DNA of 64,000 nucleotides from Thereva unica (taxonomy: Eukaryota; Arthropoda; Insecta; Diptera; Therevidae): contig OX465281.1 in the NCBI GenBank assembly GCA_949987705.1, positions 154,990,380 to 155,054,379 on the forward strand, read 5' to 3'. The position numbers and the translations under genes are program-made. The notes beneath the pieces were generated by a model. It worked only from the letters and a program-made list of their open reading frames with translations, made no database searches and had not been told where the DNA came from. How positions within the stretch are numbered: the stretch's first letter is position 1; each line of letters begins with the position of its first letter. Below, in pieces: positions 42,884 through 55,295 of this stretch.

Positions 42884-43531
42884 TACATAAAATACATAAA
42901 ATTCATAAAATACATAAAATACATAAAATACATAAAATACATAAAATACATAAAATACATAAAATACATAAAATACATAAAATACATAAAATACATAAAA
43001 TACATAAAATACATAAAATACATAAAATACATAAAATACATAAAATACATAAAATACATAAAATACATAAAATACATAAAATACATAAAATACATAAAAT
43101 ACATAAAATACATAAAATACATAAAATACATAAAATACATAAAATACATAAAATACATAAAATACATAAAATACATAAAATACATAAAATACATAAAATA
43201 CATAAAATACATAAAATACATAAAATACATAAAATACATAAAATACATAAAATACATAAAATACATAAAATACATAAAATACATAAAATACATAAAATAC
43301 ATAAAATACATAAAATACATAAAATACATAAAATACATAAAATACATAAAATACATAAAATACATAAAATACATAAAATACATAAAATACATAAAATACA
43401 TAAAATACATAAAATACATAAAATACATAAAATACATAAAATACATAAAATACATAAAATACATAAAATACATAAAATACATAAAATACATAAAATACAT
43501 AAAATACATAAAATACATAAAATACATAAAA
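42884..43531. repeat. (TACATAAAA)n array, 72 units
   Basis: 648 bp of a 9-bp unit, with a variant TTCATAAAA at 42902-42910. The unit length is a multiple of three, so long repetitive open frames exist on both strands; they are not genes. Confidence 0.97.
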
Positions 43532-46500
43532 TACATAGTACATAGTACATAATACATAATACATAATACATAATACATAATACATAATACATAATACATA
43601 ATACATAATACATAATACATAATACATAATACATAATACATAATACATAATACATAATACATAATACATAATACATAATACATAATACATAATACATAAT
43701 ACATAATACATAATACATAATACATAATACATAATACATAATACATAATACATAATACATAATACATAATACATAATACATAATACATAATACATAATAC
43801 ATAATACATAATACATAATACATAATACATAATACATAATACATAATACATAATACATAATACATAATACATAATACATAATACATAATACATAATACAT
43901 AATACATAATACATAATACATAATACATAATACATAATACATAATACATAATACATAATACATAATACATAATACATAATACATAATACATAATACATAA
44001 TACATAATACATAATACATAATACATAATACATAATACATAATACATAATACATAATACATAATACATAATACATAATACATAATACATAATACATAATA
44101 CATAATACATAATACATAATACATAATACATAATACATAATACATAATACATAATACATAATACATAATACATAATACATAATACATAATACATAATACA
44201 TAATACATAATACATAATACATAATACATAATACATAATACATAATACATAATACATAATACATAATACATAATACATAATACATAATACATAATACATA
44301 ATACATAATACATAATACATAATACATAATACATAATACATAATACATAATACATAATACATAATACATAATACATAATACATAATACATAATACATAAT
44401 ACATAATACATAATACATAATACATAATACATAATACATAATACATAATACATAATACATAATACATAATACATAATACATAATACATAATACATAATAC
44501 ATAATACATAATACATAATACATAATACATAATACATAATACATAATACATAATACATAATACATAATACATAATACATAATACATAATACATAATACAT
44601 AATACATAATACATAATACATAATACATAATACATAATACATAATACATAATACATAATACATAATACATAATACATAATACATAATACATAATACATAA
44701 TACATAATACATAATACATAATACATAATACATAATACATAATACATAATACATAATACATAATACATAATACATAATACATAATACATAATACATAATA
44801 CATAATACATAATACATAATACATAATACATAATACATAATACATAATACATAATACATAATACATAATACATAATACATAATACATAATACATAATACA
44901 TAATACATAATACATAATACATAATACATAATACATAATACATAATACATAATACATAATACATAATACATAATACATAATACATAATACATAATACATA
45001 ATACATAATACATAATACATAATACATAATACATAATACATAATACATAATACATAATACATAATACATAATACATAATACATAATACATAATACATAAT
45101 ACATAATACATAATACATAATACATAATACATAATACATAATACATAATACATAATACATAATACATAATACATAATACATAATACATAATACATAATAC
45201 ATAATACATAATACATAATACATAATACATAATACATAATACATAATACATAATACATAATACATAATACATAATACATAATACATAATACATAATACAT
45301 AATACATAATACATAATACATAATACATAATACATAATACATAATACATAATACATAATACATAATACATAATACATAATACATAATACATAATACATAA
45401 TACATAATACATAATACATAATACATAATACATAATACATAATACATAATACATAATACATAATACATAATACATAATACATAATACATAATACATAATA
45501 CATAATACATAATACATAATACATAATACATAATACATAATACATAATACATAATACATAATACATAATACATAATACATAATACATAATACATAATACA
45601 TAATACATAATACATAATACATAATACATAATACATAATACATAATACATAATACATAATACATAATACATAATACATAATACATAATACATAATACATA
45701 ATACATAATACATAATACATAATACATAATACATAATACATAATACATAATACATAATACATAATACATAATACATAATACATAATACATAATACATAAT
45801 ACATAATACATAATACATAATACATAATACATAATACATAATACATAATACATAATACATAATACATAATACATAATACATAATACATAATACATAATAC
45901 ATAATACATAATACATAATACATAATACATAATACATAATACATAATACATAATACATAATACATAATACATAATACATAATACATAATACATAATACAT
46001 AATACATAATACATAATACATAATACATAATACATAATACATAATACATAATACATAATACATAATACATAATACATAATACATAATACATAATACATAA
46101 TACATAATACATAATACATAATACATAATACATAACACATAATACATAATATGTACATAATACATAATACGTTATACATAGTACATAATACATAATACAT
46201 AATACATAACACATAATACATAATATGTACATAATACATAATACGTTATACATAGTACATAGTACATAGTACATAGTACATAGTTCATAGTACATAGTAC
46301 ATAGTACATAGTACATAGTACATAGTGCATAGTACATAATACATAATACACAATACATAATACATAATACATAATACATAATACATAATACATAATACAT
46401 AATACGTAGTACATAATACATAATACATAGTAAATAATACATAATACATAATACATAATACACAATACATAATACATAAAAATACATAATACATAATACA

Positions 46501-46541
46501 TAATACACAATACATAATACATAAAAATACATAATACATAA
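43532..46541. repeat. (TACATAA)n array, about 3 kb
   Basis: About 370 near-perfect 7-bp units run to about 46130, followed by about 400 bp of degenerate units (TACATAG, TACACAA, TACGTAA variants, and two copies of a block with ATGTACATAATAC). It directly abuts the 9-bp array through two TACATAG units. The 7-bp unit equals the 9-bp unit minus AA. Minus-strand frames over 1100 codons long arise from the repeat. Confidence 0.97.
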
Positions 46542-46765
46542 TTCGTTGCCCGATCACACATTTTCGTAACGTTTTCGTTACACTTTCGTTACACTTTCGC
46601 CAGTTTACCCCCCAAGTCAAACGTTCGTAAAGAAGGTTCCCAAGTCAAGCGTGCGTAAAGAAGTTTCACTTCAAAAATATTTGAACAATTGCTAAAATAG
46701 AGAAGAATGATAGCAGAAGATAAGAGAGAAAGAAGGAGAAAGAGTGAAAAGAAAGAAAGATAGAA
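46542..46765 (-). other. Right end of element H and start of LINE G 3' UTR
   Basis: Short repeated phrases (CGTTACACTTTCG, and CAAGTCAAGCGTGCGTAAAG resembling the preceding CAAGTCAAACGTTCGTAAAG) precede the inverted end at 46673. Purine-rich LINE sequence follows to the ORF2 stop. No gene is seen. Confidence 0.5.
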
Positions 46766-49627
46766 TCAACTAAAGTGGTCTTTTAAAAGCTTGCTGAAAG
46801 TTCGGCTAGATGTCGCGCTCCGAATACTACAGGGCAAAGCATTCCATTTACGCGCAACTTGGACAAAGTAAGAACGATCACCAAATGACGAGTTACACCT
46901 AGGAATCAATAATGTTACCTGCCTATTGGATTGTAAGTAACGTAGTTTCTCAAACAAATAACGTGGACACATTTTATTCATAAGCTTAAAGATAAATTTT
47001 AATTCGTGGTACGAGCGATGGTTTGCAAAAGTAAGACCCAATAAGCTGGATGCATATGGTGTAATATGATCATGCCGTCTTAGCCTATAGACGAAGCGAA
47101 GACAATCGTTAAATGCAACTTCCATTTTTCTCATACACACTGAATCAAGTTTCGGGAAAATTAGACTACCATACCTCAGGTGAGGCATGATTAGAGCAAT
47201 CACAAGCATTTTACGCATATCAGGTGTGAGAAGGCTAGAGTTTACCCATAATTGACGTAAGCATCCACAGACTTTTTGAAGAACTCTGCTCGTATGACTA
47301 CAACAACTAAATTTAGAATTAAACACAACACCTAGGTTTCTGACTGAGTTAACATAAGGCAAAATGACATCATTTATTATAATTGGTGCGAGTGTGCTTA
47401 ATACAAAAGGAGTCTTACTAACCACCAGACATGAAGATTTCCTAGGATTTAGGGGCAGTTTATTATTAACAGTCCAATCATACATAATCATAATCAATCA
47501 TAATCATAATCATAATACTCCTCAAATCATCGTTAAGTCTACGAATACATTCAGCGGTTGAATCTATGGGCATACTTATGTAGATTTGCACATCATCAGC
47601 ATATAAGTGTATAGATGTGCTTTTAATTACAACAGGAAGGTCATTAATGTAAATGCTAAATAGCAAGGGACCTAAAATAGAGCCTTGTGGCACTCCACAG
47701 CGTAGAAGTATGGGCTCGGAAAATTTATCCTGGATTTTAACTCTTTGAGAACGATCACACAAGTAGCTTTGAATCAATTTCACAGCAGTGGAACCAAGAC
47801 CGAAATTACTACCTAATTTCTGTAAGAGCTTTACATGATCAACCGAATCAAATGCTTTCGAGAAGTCGAGTAAAGTCAAGAAAGTTACTTTACGGTTGTC
47901 CAAAGCATCATAGATATCAGAAGAGACTTTTAGTAGTGCAGTTTCACAACTATGTCCAGTTCTAAAGCCAGATTGCCATTCAGAAAGAAGAGAGTTTTCT
48001 TCAATATACGAAATAAGTTGCTTAAAAATTACTTTTTCAAATACTTTCGACAAAAAACATAGAAGACTAATTGGACGGAAATCAGAGGGTTGCAAAGGGG
48101 AAATTGTTTTTGGAATAGGTACCACCAACGCTAGCTTCCATTGTGTTGGAAATTGGGAACACGTAAGACAGTAGTTGAAGATATGCGTGAGCACATTTGA
48201 TACAAACGGTGCGATGATTTTTAAAAACTTAGGTGGAAAATCATCACAGCCAACCGCCTCAGATTTTATTGAGTATAGTGTAGAAAGAAGTTCATCCTCG
48301 CCAATGCAGCGAAATACAAAGCCATCAGAAGTATAATTTAAGTTGAAAGAAGGAAAATTACGGACTGCATCGGAGGTGGAAGAAAAGAATGTATTCAGGA
48401 CATCAGGATCTAACTCTGCTTTTAGGTAATTTTGACCAACAGCTCCAAGATTACGGAGATTACTCCATAGCCTCTTGGGAGGCAAACGTATATCCAGCAG
48501 GTTACTAAAATAGGAGCGTTTAGCTGAGCGAATTAACGATACTGTCCTATTGCGTGCTCGTTTGTACAACCTGCGCACATCCTCATTACGCGTTTTTTTA
48601 TACCGATGATACAAGAAGTCTCTTTCAGCTATTGAAATATGCACCTCACGCGTGAACCAAGGACACCGTCGTGGATAAACCCTTATTAACCTTAGAGGAA
48701 CAAACATTTCATATAAAGGTCTAATAGAGTCATAAAACGCTTGAAGTTTTTCATTTATATTATAGCTTGAGTAAACAGGATCCCAAGATAACTCTCGACA
48801 CGCAAACTCAAGTTGCTGCAAATTGATGCGTTTGAAGTCACGAAATGAAATCGTCTGGAACTGAGAAACAGGCCGAAGGTGTATTTTATAGGCCAAGAAT
48901 AGAAAGTCATGATCAAAATTACTAGGCGAGCTAATTTGGTTTTGAAACAAGATTTTCTGAATGTCATCAACCAGAAAATAATCCAATTGTGATGGAACCA
49001 TTGCATTAAAGTACGTAGGTAAGTTATTGACGATTCCCAAATTAAGCAGTTGGCAAAGATAATTAAAATTGCTTAGAGAGGTACTTGGTTTTAAAGCATC
49101 AATATTAAAATCACCACAGGTGATGACGTGGCGGTACTTTCTGATGAGCGTTGAAAGGGCGATATTGAGCTCGTTAACGTTATCAAGGCTAAAAATACTA
49201 GGTGGACGGTAAATACCAATTACAATTGCCTTTTCTACACCAGTATTTAATTCGACAGCCAAGTATTGGGCATTTTGACAGCACGTGGCAGAGATCATAA
49301 CTGAAGATCTTATGCTATGATGAACGTAAATTGCAACGCCACCACCTGTACGCCCTACACGATCATTCCTAAATATGTTATAGCCAGGAATAGTTACAAG
49401 CTTAGAGTTGATACTGTCATTGAGCCAGGTTTCACAGACAACAATGACATGGCACAAGTATTGCAAAATAAGTCATGCAACATATCACTCTTGCTTCTAA
49501 TGCTTCTTGCATTTATACAGACAACATTGAGACCATCTGCACGCGAAGTAAATAACTTAAAGATCGTTCTTATCTTGTCCAGTGGGGAGACACTAGCCAC
49601 CATCATATACGAAGAGCAAGCATCCAC
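46766..49627 (-). pseudogene. LINE G ORF2 (endonuclease and reverse transcriptase), two frameshifts
   Basis: The endonuclease starts in 49627-49394 (VVCINARSIRSKSDMLHDLF) and continues in 49466-47478 (VCETWLND, VITCGDFNID, SNFDHDFLF), showing a shift near 49450. Reverse transcriptase motifs follow (SDFRPISLLCFLSKVFEKVI, WQSGFRTGHSCETAL, LLDFSKAFDSVDH, GVPQGSILGPLLFSIYI, HLYADDVQIYIS). A (TAATCA)n-like stretch at about 47480-47516 then shifts the thumb and C-terminus into 47497-46766. Confidence 0.85.
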
Positions 49628-50060
49628 ACCGAACGACCAGCAAGCTCAACAGATAAATAAAATAGAGAAAAAATAGCTTGAAGAATTTAAGCGAGAGAAA
49701 AGAAGTGAGAGGAAAAGAAAGAGCAAGAAAATAAGTAATGATAAACTTAATCATTATACTAAATATTAAATAATAATAAAAATATAAAATAGTAAAACAA
49801 AAATATTTAAAAATAAGAATATGGAATAAAAAACAAAAATATTTAAAAATAAAAATAAGAAGTAAGCAAAAATCTTTAAAAATATTTAAAACATGCATTA
49901 TTGAACGAAAATACTAACGAAACTATTTAAAATAAGAACAAGAAATAAAAACGAAAATATTTAAAAATAAGAAATAAACAAAAATATTAAAAAAAAATTT
50001 AAAACATGCATTAACTTAAGGCTCCAAAATAAACGGCAGATCCAGGTTATACGAAGAACG
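49628..50060 (-). other. AT-rich spacer between LINE G ORF1 and ORF2
   Basis: Repeated AAAAATATTTAAAAATAAG-like phrases occur with no coding signal. It may be a tandemly expanded intergenic spacer. Confidence 0.5.
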
Positions 50061-50897
50061 CTAAGGCGTTGTGGAAGACCCAACTGCTTCATTTAAGTCA
50101 AGGGCAGAGGTGAACATCCGCGGCTGTTGATTTTTCTGAAGTTGGACATACACAAGTCCCCGTCTAGTGAAGACCGATGTCACGAGATTCCCTCGTAGAA
50201 GTCTACGCGCTGTCTGGAAGATGTCGCTATTCTTCGACGTCAAGCTCTCGTTAATTCTGACCACTCCATCAGACGCGAAACCTAAGTTCAACTTTGATAG
50301 AGTGAGGGTACCATGCTGGCGGTTTTTTCTGAGGAACTCCTGCTGCTCATTAGCGGACGGGAACTTAGCTATTAGCAGCGAGCTCGTGTTTGTGGCACTT
50401 CCTGAATGAGAGCTGCGTCGGTGACGGGGCCTAAAAACATTGACATACCGAAACAATTCATGCCCAATAGTAGACGAAATAGCATTAAGAACTTGACTCG
50501 GGTTTTCATCTTTTGTGGCAGGAACGCCCCGAATTACCACGTCTTGGAGCCTAGACTGGCGCCGCAGGTCCTCAAATTCATTGGACATTGTAGCAAGGTC
50601 GTGCTGCACAGCTTCCACCTCCTCTCTTAATTTTCCGATTTGGCAGTTGACGGTGCTGCAGAACTCCTCATTTTGCATCGCCAGGCGGGCTTCAAGCTGC
50701 TTTATTCTGTCTTCAAACGCAGCAAATTTTTTATCAAACAGGCGATCGACGCCAGCGAGGATTTTTTTCTCAAGCTCATCGCTATGATCAGAGACTGCAA
50801 GTGAAGTGGACCTCGGAGTTCTAGCTTCGGGGGCATTGCTCCTAGCGGAATTACACTCAGTCAGTCCCTTGGCGACAGATCGAGTTTGCTTGGACAT
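50061..50897 (-). CDS. LINE G ORF1 protein
   Basis: The 278-residue frame is uninterrupted. It has a Ser/Arg-rich N-terminus, a long coiled coil (about residues 38-115, with FEDRIKQLEARLAMQNEEF), then SRLQDVVIRGVP, the start of the RNA-binding domain seen in L1/CR1-type ORF1 proteins, and a basic C-terminus. It would coat LINE RNA and act as a nucleic-acid chaperone. It lies just upstream of ORF2 on the same strand. Confidence 0.75.
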   Translation of the reverse strand: MSKQTRSVAKGLTECNSARSNAPEARTPRSTSLAVSDHSDELEKKILAGVDRLFDKKFAAFEDRIKQLEARLAMQNEEFCSTVNCQIGKLREEVEAVQHDLATMSNEFEDLRRQSRLQDVVIRGVPATKDENPSQVLNAISSTIGHELFRYVNVFRPRHRRSSHSGSATNTSSLLIAKFPSANEQQEFLRKNRQHGTLTLSKLNLGFASDGVVRINESLTSKNSDIFQTARRLLRGNLVTSVFTRRGLVYVQLQKNQQPRMFTSALDLNEAVGSSTTP

Positions 50898-51219
50898 TAT
50901 GGCTTTGTTTTAACGGAGAGTTCCACTAACACGGTTAAAAACAAAAAAAAAAAAAACAAAATTAAGTCAAGGACGGCTTTATCACTGGAATAAACAGCAC
51001 GCACGCAGGAAAGTAGAAAAATCGAGATATCGGAAAAAAAACTCTGGATTGGCGGAAAAAAATCAAAATATAAATGACTCGGAGCCTCGAAAAGTCACAT
51101 CTACACTGTGATCATGTCACTCACTTAAAGTATTTAATTATTTGTTTTTTATTTAATTAATTTTAGAAAATTCCGGCACAGAGCAAAAGAGACGTCCTGC
51201 TTCGAGGAGGGTTTTACTT
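50898..51219 (-). other. LINE G 5' UTR
   Basis: Non-coding. The F1 sequence resumes at about 51220 with TACTCACTTC, matched at 59109. No promoter motif was identified. Confidence 0.5.
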
Positions 51220-51412
51220 ATACTCACTTCTTTGCTGCCATTTCGTACATAACTGCCGAAATACAACTTCGTAATAGGGAATTCCCCTTTGAAAAATTAG
51301 GTGAAACCCTTAATCACTTCACAACGAATGTATTCACCTCAGGCGATTGCCAGAATAGTACTTTTGGAATGTGAACAATTTTTCACGTGAAACGAAATGG
51401 ATAATAGGCCGC

Positions 51413-51506
51413 AATACCCTTTCAATTGATACCCATGTCGATAAAGTGGTGAAGAAAGGGTAATCCGCACTCTTGAGACTCCTACCAGTTTAATATGAAC
51501 GCTTTT
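51413..51506. repeat. Minisatellite fragment right of F1
   Basis: It continues the unit cut at 41520. The last twelve bases ATGAACGCTTTT (51495-51506) are the target duplication of LINE I. Confidence 0.8.
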
Positions 51507-51573
51507 TTTTTTTATATTATTTATTTATAGAGGATAACCAACCTGAAATTATTATTCAGGTATTATTGTACAT

Positions 51574-54500
51574 TTATTTTATGTCATTTATTAATTTAGT
51601 TTCTGTTAGATATTTTCTTAATTTTGTTATTTCGCTGGGATAGTTTCCAAGGATTTCTTCAAGGTGTTGCTTTATGTCGTGTTTTCTTCTTGTAGTTTCA
51701 TATTTGGGACAGTCTATTAGTATATGAGTAACGGTTAGTTGTGTGTTGCATATGTTACAGGTGGGTGGGGGTTCTTTTTGTAATATCCACTTATGTGTGA
51801 GGTTTGTGTGTCCAGTTCTTACCCTCGTTAGGCAGGTTTCATATTTCCTGTTTTGGTGGTGGGCTGTTTCCCAGATTTCTATCGTTTTCTTAATGTCAAC
51901 CAATTGGGTAGGGTTTTGAAGCCATTCAGTATTCCACTGGGATATGATTTGTTTCTTTATGTCTTCGGCAATTGTTGAGTATAGTGGCGCGAATTCAAAA
52001 TTTATTGTACCTGTTAATGCTTCTTTTGCTGCTGCATCTGCTTCTTCATTTCCTTTGATTCCAATATGACTTGGAATCCAAAGAAATTTTACGTTTTTCC
52101 GCTGGGCTAGGGTTTGGTGAAGTGTGTCATTTATTTTCCAGACAATTGGGTTCCTGCTAAAATTATTGCATATTGCATTTAATGAGCTTAGGGAATCTGT
52201 GATCACTATTGCTTCTCTGATGTGGTCTTTACGGTGTATCATGTCTACGGCATGTTGTAAGGCGTGTAGCTCGGCATCAAAGCTGCTGTTATTGGATGGG
52301 ATTCTTATTTTAATAGTGCTGCCATTTATGATTATTGCAAAGCCTGTACTGTCTTCTGTTTTTGATCCGGCTGTGTATATTTGTGTGTATGTCCTATATC
52401 TATTTAATATTTCTAGGAGTTCTTGTTTATATATAGCAGGGTCGGTGTCTTCTTTCTTCTTTTGGGCTAATGTTTTTATAACTTGTATGGTTTTTGTTAC
52501 CCATGGAGGATGTTCAGGCTGTAATATCTTTAGTGGTGTTGTAGATTTGTTGTAATTTATGGATTGGATGGTGGTGATGAATCGGTGGTATAATAGTTTA
52601 TCTGAGTATCTGTTTCCTTGGTGCGTTTGGATTTGGGGAAGATTTACTATGCTATAGTTGAGATGCGTTGGTAAGCTCCTAATTTTCAGGACATAGTTGG
52701 ACTGTAGGATCTCTCTTCTATATTTGAGCGGGGTGATGTTCGCATCTACCTCCATGCTTTTGACCGGGGTTGTTCTGAAAGCTCCTGTAGCTATTCTAAT
52801 TGCTGTGTTTTGGACGGTGTTTAGTTGCTTTAGGTGTTTGTTGTTGGCGCTGTTGTAGACTATGGCCCCGTAGTCTATAATAGGTAGTATAGTTGATTTA
52901 TAGATTTTGAGGAGAGAAAATCTGTTAGTGCCCCATTGTGTATTGGCAAGGCTTTTTATAATATTCATCTTTTGAATACATTTGTTTTTTACGTTTCTTA
53001 GATGCGTTTTCCAGGTAAGTTTTCTGTCGAAAGTCATTCCTAGTATCTTGACTTCGTTTTTGTATATTATTTCCGTGTTTTCTAATGTGATTCTAGGATT
53101 TGTGATTTTATATTTGTTTGTGAAATGGATGGCCGTTGTTTTTTCTGCTGTGAATATATATCCTGTTTTCTTTGACCAGTTTTGTAGGTTTATAAGTGTA
53201 TGTATCTTGTATTTTTTTTTGTATAATAGATGTCGATTGGTGTCTCATATATATTACAAAATCATCAGCATATAGTAATGCTTTTACTGGCTCGTTGCAG
53301 TTGGTAGTTATATTATTGATTGCAATGAGAAATAAGGATACACTTAGTACGGAGCCTTGGGGAAGGCCATTTTCCATTGTATACTCGTTTGATTCCACGT
53401 CGTTTAATAGAACTTTGAATTTTCTTTCACTTAGGAAGTTTTTTATATATTCGGAAAGGTGTCCTTTGATACCGATTTCTTTTATTTCCTGCAGTATACG
53501 GTATTTCCATGTTGTGTCGTATGCTTTTCTAATATCTAAAGAAACTGCTATTAGGTGTTCTTTGTTTACAAATGCTTGCAGAATTTCATGTTGCAGTTTG
53601 GCTGCACAGTCGGTGGTGGAGTGGTATTTGCGGAAGCCACATTGTGATGGAGTTATTATTTTTCTTTCGTTTAGGATCCAGGTAAGTCTATTGGAAATAA
53701 TTTTTTCTAATGTTTTCGATAAGCATGATGTTAACGAAATTAACCGGATGTTATCTAGTTGGGATCGGTCTCGTCCTGGTTTTGGTATGGGAATTGCGAG
53801 GGAAGTTTTCCATTTATTGGGGAATTTTTCGGTAATAAAAATGTTGTTGTAGAAGCTCAGTATATATGCTAGGGATTTGTCATTAAGGTTTTTTATCATT
53901 TGGTAGTGGATATCGTCTGGTCCTGGTGATGATCCTCTGCAGTGTTTGAGCACATTTTTTAATTCCCCTAATGTTATTTCTTTGTTGAAATTTTCACTAC
54001 TGTCTTTAATGAATTCGATTGGGATGTTTTCCGTATCGGCTTTATAATTTCTAAAATTTTCTTCGTGGGATTGTGTAGAAGTAGTTTTAGCGTAGTGTTT
54101 AGAAATTAGTTCGGCTATTTCCATTCTATTGCTGATAATTTTGTTGTTGTTATTTATATATTCGATGTTATTTGTCTTTGCTTGAGAGTTTATTTTCCTT
54201 ATGTTATTCCATATTGTGGAGGTTGGTGTTAAGAAGTTGATATTCTGTACGAAGTTTCTCCAAGATTCCCTTTTTGCTTCTCTAATGAGACGTCGGGAGA
54301 TTGCTTTTGCTTTTTGGTGGTTTATAAGGTTGGTTTTTGTTGGTTTTTTTCGATATTTATTCTGGGCCTTTTTCCTGTTTTTGACTGCTTTTTTTATATC
54401 ATTATTCCACCAAGGAACTAATGGTCTCTTTGAATAGTGAGGAGTTTTTGGAATACATGACTTAGCTGCATTTATTATTTGATCCGTGATATATTTACAT

Positions 54501-55270
54501 TCTTCATCGACGCTATATTCTTCTGTTTTTTGTAGGTTGACTATTTGTTTGAATTCTTGCCAATTAGCTTTTTTTGTTACCCATTTTGGTCTTCTGATTT
54601 CACAGCTTTTGTGGTTATCATGCTGAATTAGTATTGGAAAGTGGTCACTATTGTGTAGATCCGGATGCGCGTTCCATTGGAACCTATTCATTTGATGGTC
54701 TATACTTAATGTTAGATCAATTATGCTTGTTTTTCCTGTGTATGCGGTAAAGTGTGTAGGAACTTTTAGTTTGTTGATGATACCTATATTATGCTGCTGT
54801 ATAAGGCCTTCTATTATTTTTCCTCTACGGTCTGTGAGTTCAGATCCCCATAGGGAATTATGTGCGTTGAAGTCACCTAAAAGAAGGGCTGGTTTTGGGA
54901 TTTGTGTGATGGTATTACTCAGTTCCGTGTATGTCAGGTATTGTGAATTTGGGAGGTATATGTTGCAAATTACGGTCTTAATTGGATAGTTGATTCTTAC
55001 TGCTATTGTTTGGTAGTTTGTTTGTAATGGTATTAATTCATAAGGTATGCTGTGTTTTATTGCGATTAGGGTACCTCCGCAGGTGTTTCCCCCGCTAGTA
55101 TAGTCATTTCTTTCAATGTTGTAGTTTTTTAATTGAAATTGTTGCTGTGGTTGTAGTCTTGTTTCTTGTAGGCATATTATGAGAGGGTTGATCTCATTGA
55201 TAACTAATTGGAGTTCTGGAAGTTTAGAGAATAGTCCATTTAAATTCCATTGAAGTATGAAGGTGTTCAT
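51574..55270 (-). pseudogene. LINE I ORF2 (endonuclease, reverse transcriptase, RNase H), one frameshift
   Basis: The likely start ATG is at 55270 (MNTFILQWNLNGLFS), 26 bases after the ORF1 stop; the same frame extends upstream to a GTG at 55303. Endonuclease: CLQETRL, LLGDFNAHNSLWG, SDHFPIL. Reverse transcriptase: SRGSSPGPDD region, CGFRKYHSTTDC, SLDIRKAYDTTW, GLPQGSVLS, LLYADDFVIYM. A T-run near 53210-53220 breaks the frame, and coding continues in 53037-51574 with thumb, RNase H and a final cysteine cluster (CNICNTQLTVTHILIDC). In RNase H the first catalytic Asp is Ala (IYTAGSK where TDGS is usual). The other acidic residues (ELHAL, ITDSLSS) are kept. Confidence 0.85.
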
Positions 55271-55295
55271 TTTGTTGTTTTTGATATTTGTGGAT

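Larger units (their letters stand above)
42252..46673 (-). mobile_element. Element H: inverted-repeat-bounded, Helentron-like relic with giant microsatellite
   Basis: TGAAGTGAAACTTCTTT occurs at 42252-42268 and inverted at 46657-46673. Between them are an endonuclease-like minus-strand remnant and 3.66 kb of tandem 9-bp and 7-bp repeats. Helentrons (Helitrons with an endonuclease domain) carry short subterminal inverted repeats and internal microsatellites, which fits, but no Rep or helicase is visible. The assignment is tentative. Confidence 0.4.
42131..51219 (-). mobile_element. LINE G: CR1/Jockey-like LINE on the minus strand, interrupted by element H
   Basis: Read on the minus strand: 5' UTR (51219-50898), ORF1 (50897-50061), AT-rich spacer, ORF2 (49627-46766), 3' UTR, and a (TTA)n tail at 42160-42132. 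Element H (42252-46673) lies in the 3' UTR. Insertion into F1 is clear from F2, but I could not identify a clean target duplication. Clade is inferred from ORF1 type and reverse transcriptase motifs. Confidence 0.8.
41521..51412. mobile_element. Element F1: deleted PIF/Harbinger transposon, split by LINE G
   Basis: The left end GGGGCTTATTCTCC and right end GGATAATAGGCCGC form imperfect inverted repeats, each containing TTTCACGTGAAA, flanked by AAT (41518-41520 and 51413-51415). LINE G (42131 to about 51219) splits it. A second copy without LINE G is at 58185-59302. Gene remnants match the Harbinger plan of a transposase plus a Myb/SANT-like protein. Confidence 0.75.

Noticed and set aside
42815..46561. 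Several minus-strand open frames of more than 1100 codons and a plus-strand frame of 242 codons
   Set aside because: They are translations of the 9-bp and 7-bp tandem repeats (MYF, IKY and MYYVLCI periodic peptides). No start context, domain or flanking gene structure supports them.
53196..53852. 218-codon plus-strand frame, and 52124-52555
   Set aside because: Both lie antisense to LINE I ORF2 and lack any domain.
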